Shown here piece after piece: positions 26,769 through 36,253 of a DNA stretch of 64,000 nucleotides (positions are counted from its first letter, which is position 1; every line of letters starts with the position of its first letter). The notes under the pieces were generated by a model. The model did no database searches. It was not told the origin of the DNA and saw only the letters and a program-made list of their open reading frames with translations. The stretch comes from an uncultured Selenomonadaceae bacterium (lineage in GTDB: Bacteria; Bacillota; Negativicutes; Selenomonadales; Selenomonadaceae): contig CAJOFR010000006.1 of NCBI GenBank assembly GCA_905234195.1, positions 62,001-126,000 of the forward strand, written 5' to 3'. The position numbers and the translations under genes are program-made.

Positions 26769-27215
26769 TTAATTCAGTTTAATTTCCTTCGATTCCTCCG
26801 AAATTTTTTTGACTTCCTCTTTTGCGGGAGCCGTTTCCTTTTCGGCTTTAGCTTCGGGAAGTTCTATCGGGAAGGTGATAATTTTCAGAGCCTTGATAGT
26901 TTTTGCCGCGCCCTCTTCGAGCAAACTCACCTCGCGAAGTTCGCTTTCGTTAGCAACCTTGTGCCACTGATCTTCCTCGTCCTTGAAGTACATTTCAAAT
27001 TCGAGCTGGAAATTTTTTTCGTCGACGTACTTAATGTGAAATTTCCCCGCGCTGTACTGCAAGCCCTTCTTTTCGTGCTTTTCGATAAGCTCCACCAAAC
27101 GCGGATTCACGACCTCGTTAATGTCTTCGAGCGTCATATTCGGCTTGAGCAAGTTTTTAAAAAAATCCTTCACCGACTCAACAGCCATTTCGATTGTTTG
27201 CTTAGTAATCGCCAT
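26769..27215 (-). CDS. Unknown cytoplasmic protein of the AAA+ operon
   Basis: A 148-residue soluble protein from ATG 27215, after GCGAGGTG. It has an N-terminal helical part (about 1-55, MAITKQTIEMAVESVKDFFK), a beta part (SAGKFHIKYVDEKNFQLEFE, MYFKDEEDQWHKV), and a charged low-complexity tail (110-148, rich in Lys, Glu and Ala). There is no signal peptide or membrane helix. It is the last gene of the four-gene AAA+ unit, 15 bases after the small membrane-protein gene. It could be an adaptor or substrate of the ATPase. No family recognised. Confidence 0.7.
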   Translation of the reverse strand: MAITKQTIEMAVESVKDFFKNLLKPNMTLEDINEVVNPRLVELIEKHEKKGLQYSAGKFHIKYVDEKNFQLEFEMYFKDEEDQWHKVANESELREVSLLEEGAAKTIKALKIITFPIELPEAKAEKETAPAKEEVKKISEESKEIKLN

Positions 27216-27230
27216 TTAAATTCACCTCGC

Positions 27231-27578
27231 TCAAATCGTAAGTTCGAGTTCTTTTTCGTAGCGGGAAGTAACGTCGGTCTCCTTGTTGGACAACCCTGCT
27301 TTTGCCCACTCCGGCACTTGAGATTCGTCAATTTCGCGCGTCGTGGTCTTCTCAATCCATTTGCCGTCCTCTTTGTAATAAAGCCTGTGCACAAGGCGAA
27401 GCGCGCCATTTTCGACGCTGGAAAAAAGTTTCGCGACGTAATCGCCGACGCCGATATTTTGCAGAGCCGTCTGAATTTTCGGCAGGAAGTCCTTCAGCCA
27501 ACCGGTAATCTCTTCCCAGTTCGTCACGACGACCAGCCCGCCGACGAGTGCGCCTAAACCAATCAAAACAGGAATCAT
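27231..27578 (-). CDS. Small membrane-anchored protein of the AAA+ operon
   Basis: A 115-residue protein from ATG 27578, with AAAGGAGATG upstream. A single N-terminal helix (residues 2-19, IPVLIGLGALVGGLVVV) is followed by an amphipathic stretch (WEEITGWLKDFLPKIQTALQ) and a soluble part with RLVHRLYYKEDGKWIEKTTTR and SRYEKELEL. The helix has few preceding charges, so the topology is not clear. It sits between the AAA+ ATPase and the 148-residue gene. It may anchor the ATPase complex to the membrane. No family recognised. Confidence 0.7.
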   Translation of the reverse strand: MIPVLIGLGALVGGLVVVTNWEEITGWLKDFLPKIQTALQNIGVGDYVAKLFSSVENGALRLVHRLYYKEDGKWIEKTTTREIDESQVPEWAKAGLSNKETDVTSRYEKELELTI

Positions 27579-27620
27579 TAAAAAACATCTCCTTTAAAAA
27601 TTCTATCTTGGGAGTTTAAA

Positions 27621-28451
27621 TCAACCTTTGTTCGCCGCCTTGCTCGCCAAAATATTTTCGACAGCCTCAAAGACAAAATTTTTGTCCAGAGCGTCGCATT
27701 TCAGCCGCGCCGCCTTGAACGCGGCATTGAGCATGGCATTTGAAATATCGCTGCCTGAAATCCCGTCGTACTTCTTCGCAATTTCCTCGACGTCAATATT
27801 ATTCGGCAAGTCCTGCGGAATATACATCGCCCAAATTTTTTTCCGGCAATCTTCGTCGGGCAGCTCGAACTTAATGTGAATCGAAATCCTTCGCATGAAC
27901 GCGGGGTCAAAATTCTCGATAAAATTCGTCGCAAAAATTATAAAATCCTGGTATTCGTTCATCAACATGAGCATAACCGAGCGCGTTTGGTTCACGCTGA
28001 CATCAACCGCCTGTGTCATGTTCGTGACGCGCTTACTCAAAATCGCGTCCGCCTCGTCGAAAAACAAAATGCTGTTAGATTTTTTCGCCGCCTCGAAAGC
28101 CTTGCGGATATTTTTGGGAGTTTCGCCGACATATTTTGATTCAATGTCCGCGTAGTTGACGATTAAAATTTTTCTGCCGAGCTGCTTAGCTATCGCGTGC
28201 GCCGCCATAGTTTTGCCGGTGCCGGGCGCGCCGTAAAGATTGACGCCGATGCGCCGCGAAAATTTATGCGTGTTTTTAAATCCCCACAACTCGAAAACCC
28301 TGTAGGAATTTTCCGCGTAGGTCGCCACGTCCAAAATCTGCGCCTTGACTGCGTTCGACAAAATTATATCGTCCAGCGAAAATTTCGGCTCTTCCGGTTG
28401 AAAAGTTTCTTCCGCCGGATTTTTTTCTTGCGTTTCGGATTTGCTTGCCAT
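27621..28451 (-). CDS. Standalone AAA+ ATPase
   Basis: A 276-residue single-domain AAA+ protein. Residues 1-25 are a charged disordered tail. Walker A is GAPGTGKT (74-81), the pore-loop region is ESKYVGE (104-110), Walker B is ILFFDEAD (128-135), sensor 1 is FATN (173-176), the arginine finger is RR (187-188), and the small helical lid carries GISGSDISNAML. These are classic-clade (FtsH/spastin/Cdc48-like) features, but there is no protease, MIT or N domain. It probably forms a hexamer that remodels or unfolds a partner. It lies between a secreted protein and a small membrane protein, which suggests a membrane-linked job. Confidence 0.88.
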   Translation of the reverse strand: MASKSETQEKNPAEETFQPEEPKFSLDDIILSNAVKAQILDVATYAENSYRVFELWGFKNTHKFSRRIGVNLYGAPGTGKTMAAHAIAKQLGRKILIVNYADIESKYVGETPKNIRKAFEAAKKSNSILFFDEADAILSKRVTNMTQAVDVSVNQTRSVMLMLMNEYQDFIIFATNFIENFDPAFMRRISIHIKFELPDEDCRKKIWAMYIPQDLPNNIDVEEIAKKYDGISGSDISNAMLNAAFKAARLKCDALDKNFVFEAVENILASKAANKG

Positions 28452-28464
28452 TTTTCCCTCCGAG

Positions 28465-29403
28465 CTATCTCAACGAAATTCGCGCGTACTCTTCGACCAT
28501 ATCAATCAAAGTCATGTGTCCTTTGTCCGAAGCCTTACCCGTACCAATTTTTTTGAGGACGGTTTCATAAATCACCGACTCGACGCTGCTTGGCACAAGG
28601 TTTTCCCAATTTTTGTAATCGTAGGCGCGTTCGGAAATTGTGTTTTGCGGATGCCCCACGACTTCCAATTCGCAGAGGAACTGAATTTGCTTGGTTTTCG
28701 GGCGCAAATAATAATGCTCCAAAAAATATTTCCTGTGGCTCAAAACTTCCACGTCGACCGGATCATAAAGGATACCTTTTTCCAGAGCCAGCTTGACTTC
28801 TTCGCTTTCCTGCACGCCCACATATTCCGCCAAATCTTCGGGCAAACTTGAAATATCCTCGTTGCGTTCAATCATGCGAATCCAAACGTCGGCAATATAT
28901 TCGCTCGCGGAATAAAGCATTCTTTTCCAGGCAACACTTTGCAAATCGAGATAGTAAGTATAATTATCGTCGGCAGTCAGTTTCACGAAACGCGCCTTTT
29001 GCTTTTTGTACTTCTTCTTCTTCGGAGGATTTTCAATTTCGTTTTTCGGAATTATTTTTTCCACGTCATTTTGGGACGGGGGAATATTTTTTTCGGGCTG
29101 TGTAAAATTCGGTTGGGGATTTTCTGCGGGCGCATCTTCACGGCGATTTTTATTCAAGTCAACAAAACTCAACTCGTCACCAAAATCTTCGTCATTAAAA
29201 GTTTTTTCGTCGGGGTTATCGGCGGGCGGAATATTTTCGCTAAAATTCTCGTCATTCGGATTTTCGGCGGGAAAAATATCTTCAACATTCCTGTCAACAT
29301 CTTCGCCAAAAGCTTCGACGCCCTCTTCAGCAAAAACTTGCGGCGGATTGATCGTCATTGCCGCCAGCACCAACGCGCCGATAAAAAAATTTTTCACGTT
29401 CAA
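28465..29403 (-). CDS. Secreted low-complexity protein of the AAA+ operon
   Basis: A 312-residue exported protein. I chose the TTG at 29403, with GGGG 8 bases upstream. A signal peptide (residues 1-25) ends INPPQVFA with cleavage before EEGVEAF. A disordered acidic Asn/Pro/Glu region (about 26-115) follows, then a basic KKKKYKKQK patch. The folded C-terminal domain (about 125-312) opens RFVKLTADDNYTYYLDLQSV, which resembles the small beta domains of surface-adhesin-like proteins. It is the first gene of the unit, 13 bases before the AAA+ ATPase. The co-transcription of a periplasmic protein with a cytosolic ATPase is notable. No family firmly recognised. Confidence 0.7.
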   Translation of the reverse strand: MNVKNFFIGALVLAAMTINPPQVFAEEGVEAFGEDVDRNVEDIFPAENPNDENFSENIPPADNPDEKTFNDEDFGDELSFVDLNKNRREDAPAENPQPNFTQPEKNIPPSQNDVEKIIPKNEIENPPKKKKYKKQKARFVKLTADDNYTYYLDLQSVAWKRMLYSASEYIADVWIRMIERNEDISSLPEDLAEYVGVQESEEVKLALEKGILYDPVDVEVLSHRKYFLEHYYLRPKTKQIQFLCELEVVGHPQNTISERAYDYKNWENLVPSSVESVIYETVLKKIGTGKASDKGHMTLIDMVEEYARISLR

Positions 29404-29431
29404 GGAAATCACCCCGCTGTTATTTTCGACT

Positions 29432-29461
29432 TCAAAAAAAAAATTCCTCTAAGTCAGAGGA
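29432..29461 (-). terminator. rsmG terminator overlapping its stop codon
   Basis: Minus strand: TCCTCT (29461-29456), GACTT loop, AGAGGA (29450-29445), then a run of T (29443-29434). The rsmG TAG stop (29451-29449) lies within the hairpin. Confidence 0.85.
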
Positions 29462-30165
29462 TTTTTAACGGGGGTTCCTGCTTTTCGCGGAAATTTTTTT
29501 GGCGCGGGAATTTTTTTCTCAACGTAAATCACCGCGCGAATATCGGGGAGACCTGGCAAAATTTTTTCGACGGCATTTATTTCGCCGCCGCCGAGAATTT
29601 TAACGGCGTTTTGTGCTTCGGCAATTTCTTCGCGAAAATTTTTGCCCTTCAACGCCGCGAAAGTCCCTCCGATTCTCACGAAGGGCAGGCAATATTCGGC
29701 GATGACATTCAGCCGAGCAACGGCGCGCGTCGCGGCAATATCGAAAGCCTCACGAAAATTTTTTTGGCGGGCAAAATCTTCCGCGCGCCCGTGAATGCAA
29801 GTCACGCCCTTCAAATTCAGAGCGGCGACAACTTTTTTCAGGAACTCGACGCGCTTAGAAAGAGAATCGAGCAAAAAAATTTCGACTTCCGGCAAAAAAA
29901 TTTTCAGCGGAATACCTGGAAAGCCCGCGCCGGTTCCGACGTCGATAATTTTTTTTGCGCCGGCGAATTTTTTTTCGTCCCACAGCGTCAGCGAATCGAC
30001 AACATGTTTGACGGCAAAATCTTTTTCGCCGGTTATCGCCGTCAGATTTATTTTTTCGTTCCAGCTCGTGACCAGCTCATAAAAAATTTGAAAATCGTCA
30101 AGCTGTTTTTCGGAAAGCGCAAGCCCAAATTCCGAAATATTTTCCGATAAAATTTCGCGGAACAT
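29449..30165 (-). CDS. rsmG: 16S rRNA (guanine-527-N7) methyltransferase
   Basis: A 238-residue GidB/RsmG. It opens MFREILSENISEFGLALSEK and has LVTSWNEKINLTAI, the SAM-binding IIDVGTGAGFPGIPLKI (about residue 71), LDSLSKRVEFLKKVV and the DIAATRAVARLN motif. It methylates G527 of 16S rRNA; loss of it gives low-level streptomycin resistance. The ATG at 30165 is 7 bases after AGGG; the upstream TTG has no site. It overlaps nothing but begins 5 bases after the end of the nucleotidyltransferase-fold gene, so those are co-transcribed. The usual mnmG/parA neighbours are absent. Confidence 0.95.
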   Translation of the reverse strand: MFREILSENISEFGLALSEKQLDDFQIFYELVTSWNEKINLTAITGEKDFAVKHVVDSLTLWDEKKFAGAKKIIDVGTGAGFPGIPLKIFLPEVEIFLLDSLSKRVEFLKKVVAALNLKGVTCIHGRAEDFARQKNFREAFDIAATRAVARLNVIAEYCLPFVRIGGTFAALKGKNFREEIAEAQNAVKILGGGEINAVEKILPGLPDIRAVIYVEKKIPAPKKFPRKAGTPVKNPLT

Positions 30166-30169
30166 CGAA

Positions 30170-31063
30170 TCACCCTTCAAAATTTTTGTGCTGAAGTTTT
30201 TGCAAATCTTCTACGGACTCGGTTAAAAATTTTTCGGCGGGCAATTTGTAAACGAAAGGCAAAGTGCTACGGGCGATACTTTTAATTTCTTTATCGCTGA
30301 ATTTGGTATCGTAAATTTCAAAAGTTTTGCGCACATCCTCCACCGAAGTCCATTTTCGGCTGTCGTCAATCACTTTGAAAACTTGATCCCAATCGAGAAA
30401 TTTTAGGAAGAAAAAAATTTCCAGCCACGCATAGACTTTTTTCTGATAAGCCTCCTCCAAAAGATGAAGCTGCCGCAATTTTTCAAGATCCGGGCAATTA
30501 TCCAGTGTCTCAAGAAAATTTATAGCTTCGGCGTGAGGAGGACAAACCATCCCGCAAATTTTGTCATAAAAATTTTTAATATCCGCGCCGGTAATTTTTC
30601 GCCCTTGAGATTTTTCCTCGATAAGCAAGCCCAAAATATCTGTCGCGTCGTGGCGATAGCGGCGGAACGAAGCAATTTTCAACGCCAAATACCAATCGCG
30701 CCCCTGCACACGAAAAGAAACCCTTTCAGATTTTATCGGCAGGGGGGTTGAGCCGCTGAAGAAAACTTTTTTCAAACCAACCGCGTATTTTTCTCGCGTC
30801 ACACTTTGTTCGTGCATCCAACGACCTTGCAAATTCAATCGCTCACCTACAGACTTGACGCACTCTAAAAAAAGCGGAGAAGGTTTTTCAAGCAGGTAAT
30901 CTATATCTCTCGTCGTCGTATAAAAATCAAATTGAAAGACCGCCGCCGAACCCCCAATAATAACGACGATCAGCGGCTCCCCTTTCCTTTTATCGTACTC
31001 TTCAGCGACCGCCGAAAGAATCATTCGCAAATCGTCGACTGAAAATTTATTTTCCAAAGTCAT
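30170..31063 (-). CDS. Nucleotidyltransferase-fold protein, tandem copy B
   Basis: A 297-residue protein with the polymerase-beta-type nucleotidyltransferase signature: IIGGSAAVFQF, then TTTRDIDYLLE (the hG[GS]x13DhD pattern), near residues 34-58. A later FRRYRHDATDIL segment, with a Arg/His/Asp cluster, resembles AbiEii-like or DUF6036 proteins. It is about 90% identical to the upstream copy A, including flanking signals. It differs mostly in the C-terminal third (AWLEIFFFLKFLDWDQVFKV). The true substrate is unknown. It may be a toxin-like enzyme, but no antitoxin gene is present. Confidence 0.72.
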   Translation of the reverse strand: MTLENKFSVDDLRMILSAVAEEYDKRKGEPLIVVIIGGSAAVFQFDFYTTTRDIDYLLEKPSPLFLECVKSVGERLNLQGRWMHEQSVTREKYAVGLKKVFFSGSTPLPIKSERVSFRVQGRDWYLALKIASFRRYRHDATDILGLLIEEKSQGRKITGADIKNFYDKICGMVCPPHAEAINFLETLDNCPDLEKLRQLHLLEEAYQKKVYAWLEIFFFLKFLDWDQVFKVIDDSRKWTSVEDVRKTFEIYDTKFSDKEIKSIARSTLPFVYKLPAEKFLTESVEDLQKLQHKNFEG

Positions 31064-31966
31064 TCATTCCTCTACGGACGAAAAATTTTTGTGCTGAAGT
31101 TTTTGCAAATCTTCTACGGACTCGGCTAAAAATTTTTCGGCGGGCAATTTGTAGACGAAGGGCAGAACTCGACGGGCGATATTTTTAATTGCTTTATCGC
31201 TGAATTCGGCACCGTAAATTTCAAAAGTTTTGCGAACGTCCTCCTCTGAAATCCATTTTCGGCTGTGATGCATAATATCGTATATTGTTCCCGTATTGCC
31301 AAATCTACACAAAAGAAAAAATTCCAGCCGCACATAAATTTTTTTCTGATAAGCCTCCTCCAAAAGATAAAGCTCTCGCAATTTCTCAAGGTCGGGGCAA
31401 TTATCCAGCGTCTCAAGAAAATTTATAACTTCGGGGTGAGGAGGACGAACCAAGCCATAAATTCCGTCATAAAAATTTTTAATATCCGCGCCGGTAATTT
31501 TTCGCCCTTGAGATTTTTCTTCGATAAGCAAGCCCAAAATATCTGTCGCGTCGTGGCGATAACGACGAAAAACTTTTGCCTTAATTGCCAAATACCAATC
31601 GCGCCCCTGCACACGAAAAGAAACCCTTTCAGATTTTATCGGCAGGGGGGTGGAACCGCTGAAGAAAACTTTTTTCAAGCCGACCGCGTATTTTTCTCGC
31701 GCCACACTTTGTTCGTGCATCCAACGACCTTGCAAATTCAGCCGCTCACCTACAGACTTGACGCACTCTAAAAAAAGCGGAGAAGGTTTTTCAAGCATGT
31801 AGTCTATATCTCTCGTCGTCGTATAAAAATCAAACTGAAAGACCGCCGCCGAACCCCCGATAATAACGACGGTCAGCGGCTCCCCCTCCCTTTTATCGTA
31901 CTCTTCAGCGACCGCCGCGAGCAACGTCCGTAAATCGTCGGCAAAAAATTTATTTTTCAAAGTCAT
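31064..31966 (-). CDS. Nucleotidyltransferase-fold protein, tandem copy A
   Basis: A 300-residue paralog of the next gene. It has the same IIGGSAAVFQF...TRDIDYMLE signature near residue 36, the same central block GRDWYLAIKAKVFRRYRHD, and a divergent C-terminal region (VRLEFFLLCRFGNTGTIYDI). Its TGA is followed immediately by the ATG of copy B, so the pair arose by head-to-tail duplication. It lies 35 bases after guaA on the same strand. The function is unknown; by family it may transfer nucleotides to a protein or RNA. Confidence 0.72.
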   Translation of the reverse strand: MTLKNKFFADDLRTLLAAVAEEYDKREGEPLTVVIIGGSAAVFQFDFYTTTRDIDYMLEKPSPLFLECVKSVGERLNLQGRWMHEQSVAREKYAVGLKKVFFSGSTPLPIKSERVSFRVQGRDWYLAIKAKVFRRYRHDATDILGLLIEEKSQGRKITGADIKNFYDGIYGLVRPPHPEVINFLETLDNCPDLEKLRELYLLEEAYQKKIYVRLEFFLLCRFGNTGTIYDIMHHSRKWISEEDVRKTFEIYGAEFSDKAIKNIARRVLPFVYKLPAEKFLAESVEDLQKLQHKNFSSVEE

Positions 31967-32001
31967 TCACTCCCTCGCGGAGACAAATGCCCGCGCAAAA
32001 A

Positions 32002-33582
32002 TTATTCAAACTCAATCGTCGCGGGCGGCTTGGAAGTGCAATCGTACAGAACGCGGTTGATGCCCTTGACTTCGTTGACTATTCTGTTAGCAACGGTGTT
32101 TAAAATTTTCCAATCAATCTGCGCGGCTTCGGCGGTCATAAAATCGCTTGTCAAGACGGCGCGCAGGGCAATCGCGTAATCGTAGGTGCGCCCGTCGCCC
32201 ATGACACCGACCGAGCGCATATTTGTCAGCGCGGCGAAATATTGTCCGAGTTCGGGCGCGATACCCGCCTTGAAAATTTCTTCGCGATAAATCGCGTCGG
32301 CGTCCTGCACGATTTTAATTTTTTCCGCAGTGACTTCGCCGATAATTCTAATTCCGAGACCAGGACCCGGAAAAGGCTGACGGCTAACGATATTTTCAGG
32401 CAAGCCGAGTTGACGCCCTGCCTCACGAACTTCGTCCTTGAATAAAAGTCTAAGCGGCTCGACAATCTCCTTGAAGTCCACGAAATCCGGCAAGCCGCCG
32501 ACGTTGTGATGAGATTTAATGACGGCGGATTTTCCCAAGCCGCTTTCTATAACGTCGGGATAAATCGTGCCCTGTACGAGATAATCGACCGCGCCAATTT
32601 TTTTCGCGACTTCCTCGAACACGCGGATAAATTCTTCGCCGATAATTTTTCTTTTGCGTTCGGGGTCAGTCACTCCGCGCAACCTCGTTAAAAATCTTTC
32701 GCTCGCGTCGATTTTTATAAAGTTCAAGTCATAATTTTTAAAGGCGGCTTCGACTTCGGCGGGCTCATTTTTTCTAAGCAGCCCGTGATCCACAAAAACG
32801 CAAGTCAAATTTTTTCCGACCGCCTTACTCAACATGACGGCGGCAACACTCGAATCGACGCCGCCGCTAAGCGCGCAGAGGACTTTCCCCGCGCCGATTT
32901 TATTTTTGAGTTCGGCGATTTTGTCCGCGACGAAAGAATCCATTTGCCAATCACGACGGCAACCGCAAATTTCGACGAAGTTGGACAAAATTTTTTTGCC
33001 TTCGACGGTGTGCAAAACTTCGGGGTGAAACTGGACGGCGTACAAATTTTTCGCGGGATTTTCGGCGGCGGCAATCGGGCAATTTTCGCTGGAGGCAGTC
33101 GCGACAAAATCTTTCGGCAAATCAAAAATTCTGTCGGTATGGCTCATCCAGACGACGGAATTTTTTTCGACGCCTGCAAAAATTTTTGAATCGCGGATAA
33201 TTTTCAGGTTGGTCTTGCCGTATTCGCTGACTTCGGATTTTTTCACCGCGCCGCCGAGAACTTGAGTCATTGCCTGCGCGCCGTAACAAATCCCCAGCAC
33301 AGGAATATTCAAGTTAAAAATTTCTTCAGGCGGAAGAAAACCTTGCTCCTTGCCACTAAAATTATAGACGCTTTGAGGACCGCCCGTCAAAATAATTCCT
33401 TCGGGCTGAAGGTCGCGAATCGCAGAAAAATTTATCGCCGTGCCGAGACCGCTTTTAACATTTTTGTCAGCGGAAGTTTTACCGCCGGTAAGCGTGTGAA
33501 CTTCGCAATAGACATGATTTTCACGAACGCGCCGCGCGATAAGCTGATTGTATTGCCCGCCAAAATCTAAAACTAAAATCAA
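32002..33582 (-). CDS. guaA: GMP synthase (glutamine-hydrolysing)
   Basis: A 526-residue GuaA from TTG 33582, with GGGGG 7 bases upstream; the frame upstream runs into the FkbM gene and is spurious. The glutaminase domain (1-190) has [20 protein letters not shown], the nucleophile in [11 protein letters not shown] and the VQFHPE motif. The ATP-pyrophosphatase domain has [16 protein letters not shown] (about residue 222). The dimerisation domain ends with the conserved KPPATIEFE. It converts XMP to GMP. It lies 14 bases after the FkbM methyltransferase gene, an unusual partner. Confidence 0.97.
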   Translation of the reverse strand: MILVLDFGGQYNQLIARRVRENHVYCEVHTLTGGKTSADKNVKSGLGTAINFSAIRDLQPEGIILTGGPQSVYNFSGKEQGFLPPEEIFNLNIPVLGICYGAQAMTQVLGGAVKKSEVSEYGKTNLKIIRDSKIFAGVEKNSVVWMSHTDRIFDLPKDFVATASSENCPIAAAENPAKNLYAVQFHPEVLHTVEGKKILSNFVEICGCRRDWQMDSFVADKIAELKNKIGAGKVLCALSGGVDSSVAAVMLSKAVGKNLTCVFVDHGLLRKNEPAEVEAAFKNYDLNFIKIDASERFLTRLRGVTDPERKRKIIGEEFIRVFEEVAKKIGAVDYLVQGTIYPDVIESGLGKSAVIKSHHNVGGLPDFVDFKEIVEPLRLLFKDEVREAGRQLGLPENIVSRQPFPGPGLGIRIIGEVTAEKIKIVQDADAIYREEIFKAGIAPELGQYFAALTNMRSVGVMGDGRTYDYAIALRAVLTSDFMTAEAAQIDWKILNTVANRIVNEVKGINRVLYDCTSKPPATIEFE

Positions 33583-33596
33583 ATTAAATCCCCCCG

Positions 33597-34742
33597 CTAT
33601 TTTTTCACTAAGAAAATATCTCCCAGCTGTGTGGTTGCATTTTGAAATTCCCAAATCTTTTCTATAGGATACAAGTTAATTTTTTGAGTGGCGGTCACCT
33701 CCCACATTAACACGCAACCCGAATAAATTTCGAGCAAAAGCTCCATCATTCCTTCGTAAAAACCGGACTTCTGCCACAAATGAGGATTACACTCCATAAA
33801 AATTGGCGCGGCACTCCTCCTTAAAATATTTTTTGCTCCGAGCAAAACCTGCGACTCAAAACCTTCTGTATCAATCCAAATGTATTTAACCTCTTCGGCG
33901 CGAAGATTTTTTTCGGCAAAATATTTGTCCAGAGAAATAATTTTTATCGTCTCCGATTCAGCACCTTCTTGGTGTGCAAGTACACTATTCCCTCCCAGAT
34001 TAAAAATATTTTTGTACATAGTTTGAGTGCTTTCTTCGACGCCAAGCCCAAAATTTTCTGCGGTAGAAATTTTTTCCAGCTCGTTAAGAATTAAATTTGC
34101 GCGCAGGAGTTTAAAGTTTTCGGCATCCGGTTCAAAGGCGAGGAGTTTTAATTTTGGCGCAAGTTTTTTTATGAAATAAATTCCCGTCGTCCCGATATTC
34201 GCGCCCAAATCTAAAAACAAACCGTCGTTATCGTCGACTTTACAAAATTTTTTCGTCAGTTCGTGGAAAAGTTTTATATCGCGTTCGGCCCAATTTCTGC
34301 GGTTGACGTACATATTCCTCATGATAGTAATATCATTCGACGTGGCAACGTAATGAAGTCCGTCGTACGTTGTGCAGGTGACAAAGTAGCCGGCTTGCCG
34401 TGTGATCTGAAAACTTGCCAGCCGGTAAATCCCCTGCCCCCCCCCTTCGGGATTTATCAGAGCGTAAACCGCCAAAGGATGAGTCATCCAACTTAATTCG
34501 TCAAGCGCAAAAATCACACGCTCCGCAGGAATATTCATGAATTGAATCAGCAACGAAAAAAATTGCCGCGAATTTTGCTCAAATATCAAAAGATAATCCC
34601 AAGAATCTTCCGCGAGCAAAGCCCTTTGATTTTGAGTGGTTGCCGGCAAAATTGTTCCGACGACTTCAAAATTTTTTCTGACGGTAAAATTTTCGAGCCA
34701 CTGTTCTGAAATCCCGACGTAATCACAAATTAAAACCTTCAA
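33597..34742 (-). CDS. FkbM-family methyltransferase
   Basis: A 381-residue protein from TTG 34742, with GGAGG 8 bases upstream. The N-terminal part (1-160) opens [19 protein letters not shown] and is not typical; it resembles a sugar-nucleotide or glycosyltransferase-like segment. The C-terminal FkbM domain has [20 protein letters not shown] (SAM loop), [17 protein letters not shown], and [20 protein letters not shown]. It probably O-methylates a surface glycan or lipid. It heads a transcript into guaA. It is intact, in contrast to the frameshifted FkbM gene next to secA. Confidence 0.85.
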   Translation of the reverse strand: MKVLICDYVGISEQWLENFTVRKNFEVVGTILPATTQNQRALLAEDSWDYLLIFEQNSRQFFSLLIQFMNIPAERVIFALDELSWMTHPLAVYALINPEGGGQGIYRLASFQITRQAGYFVTCTTYDGLHYVATSNDITIMRNMYVNRRNWAERDIKLFHELTKKFCKVDDNDGLFLDLGANIGTTGIYFIKKLAPKLKLLAFEPDAENFKLLRANLILNELEKISTAENFGLGVEESTQTMYKNIFNLGGNSVLAHQEGAESETIKIISLDKYFAEKNLRAEEVKYIWIDTEGFESQVLLGAKNILRRSAAPIFMECNPHLWQKSGFYEGMMELLLEIYSGCVLMWEVTATQKINLYPIEKIWEFQNATTQLGDIFLVKK

Positions 34743-34825
34743 TCCAAAACCTCCCGTGCCATTCAAAAAAAATTTCCAATTCTAAAATTCGCACCGCCGA
34801 TAAATAATCCTGCAAAACTTTTCCA

Positions 34826-34860
34826 CAAAAAAAAGACGCGCAGATTTTCACCGCGCGCCC
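34826..34860 (-). terminator. Terminator of argGH
   Basis: Minus strand: GGGCGCGCGG (34860-34851), short loop, CTGCGCGTC (34843-34835), then TTTTTTTT. It lies 8 bases after the argH stop. Confidence 0.8.
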
Positions 34861-34867
34861 AAAAATT

Positions 34868-36253
34868 TTACGAGTTCATTGAAAGCCAATCGCAAGCTTC
34901 GGAAATTTGAAACTCGACCTGCTTAATCGAAGTGCCGCCCAAAGAATTTCGAGCATTGACGCAAGTTTCAGGATTAATCGCGCTGAAAATATCGGCGTCG
35001 AATTTTTCGGAGAAGGTTTTAAATTCGTCAAGCGTCAAGTCCTTCAGATAAATCCCGCGCTCAATACAATGGTGGACGATTTTTCCGGAAACTTCATGCG
35101 CTTGACGGAAGGGCAGATTTTTTTTGACGAGGTAGTCAGCCAAATCCGTCGCGTTGGAAAAATCTTCCTCGACGGCGCGGCGCATATTTTCGGATTTAAT
35201 TTTCATGCCCGCGATAATCTGCGCGAAGACGGCTAGGGAAAATTTCACGGTATCAATCGCGTCGAAGAGCCCTTCCTTGTCCTCCTGCAGGTCTTTGTTG
35301 TAGGCGAGCGGCAGAGCTTTAACGGTCGTGAGCATTGCCGTCAAATGACCGAAGACGCGCCCGGCTTTCCCGCGCACGAGTTCAGGGACGTCGGGATTTT
35401 TTTTCTGCGGCATCATTGAAGAGCCGGTGCAATGCGCGTCGTCAAGTTCGACGAAATTAAATTCGCGACTGCACCACAAAATTATTTCTTCGCTAAGCCG
35501 CGAAAGGTGAATCATCAAAATTGACGCCGCCGCCAAAAATTCCAGAATGTAATCTCTATCGCTGACCGCGTCCAGGCTGTTCAGATAAATTGCGTCGAAT
35601 TTCAGTTCGTCGGCGACAAATTTTCTGTCAATCGGAAAAGTCGTTCCGGCGAGCGCGCCCGCGCCGAGCGGCATAATATTTGCCCTGTCGTACGCGCCGC
35701 AAAATCTTTCAAAATCGCGCTGAAGCATCTCGAAATAAGCCATGAGGTGATGCGAAAACAAAATCGGTTGCGCGCGCTGAAGGTGGGTATAGCCGGGCAT
35801 AATTACGCCGAGATTTTTTTTCGCGGAGTCGACGAGAGATTTTTGCAACGCCAAAATTAATTCCTGGACTTCGCGAACTTGCCGGCGAACGTAAAGATGC
35901 GTATCGAGGGCAACCTGGTCGTTTCGGCTGCGCGCCGTGTGGAGCCTGCCGCCCGCCTCCCCAATTTCGTCCGTCAACGCCTTCTCGATATTCATATGAA
36001 TATCTTCGAGTTCGACTTTAAATTCAAAGTTGCCGGCGTCGATTTGCGCGAGAATTTTTTTCAGACCGGCGATAATTTTTTCGGCGTCGTCAGCGGAAAT
36101 AATTTCACACCTTGCGAGCATTTTTGCGTGGGCAATCGAGCCTTGAATATCTTCGCGGTACATGCGCCTATCGAAATTTATCGACGCTTGAAACTCGTTA
36201 ATCATTTCGTCGGTAGATTTTTCAAAACGCCCGCCCCAAAGTTTTTCGCTCAT
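34868..36253 (-). CDS. argH: Argininosuccinate lyase
   Basis: A 461-residue ArgH. It has the start [20 protein letters not shown], the catalytic-loop signature [20 protein letters not shown] (fumarase/aspartase superfamily, about residue 281) and the substrate region [20 protein letters not shown]. It splits argininosuccinate into arginine and fumarate, the last step of arginine synthesis. It overlaps argG by 4 bases (ATGA), so the two are translationally coupled. The following terminator ends the argGH transcript. Confidence 0.97.
   Translation of the reverse strand: MSEKLWGGRFEKSTDEMINEFQASINFDRRMYREDIQGSIAHAKMLARCEIISADDAEKIIAGLKKILAQIDAGNFEFKVELEDIHMNIEKALTDEIGEAGGRLHTARSRNDQVALDTHLYVRRQVREVQELILALQKSLVDSAKKNLGVIMPGYTHLQRAQPILFSHHLMAYFEMLQRDFERFCGAYDRANIMPLGAGALAGTTFPIDRKFVADELKFDAIYLNSLDAVSDRDYILEFLAAASILMIHLSRLSEEIILWCSREFNFVELDDAHCTGSSMMPQKKNPDVPELVRGKAGRVFGHLTAMLTTVKALPLAYNKDLQEDKEGLFDAIDTVKFSLAVFAQIIAGMKIKSENMRRAVEEDFSNATDLADYLVKKNLPFRQAHEVSGKIVHHCIERGIYLKDLTLDEFKTFSEKFDADIFSAINPETCVNARNSLGGTSIKQVEFQISEACDWLSMNS

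Larger units (their letters stand above)
30170..31966 (-). repeat. Tandem duplication of about 900 bp
   Basis: The two nucleotidyltransferase-fold genes form direct repeats of about 0.9 kb (30170-31063 and 31064-31966). Long stretches are identical at the DNA level, for example around 30590-30780 and 31490-31680. Divergence is concentrated at 30380-30470 versus 31265-31370. Confidence 0.9.

Noticed and set aside
31064-31966. AbiEii toxin of a phage-defence pair
   Set aside because: The nucleotidyltransferase signature fits, but no AbiEi-like antitoxin adjoins either copy, so a defence role is not claimed.
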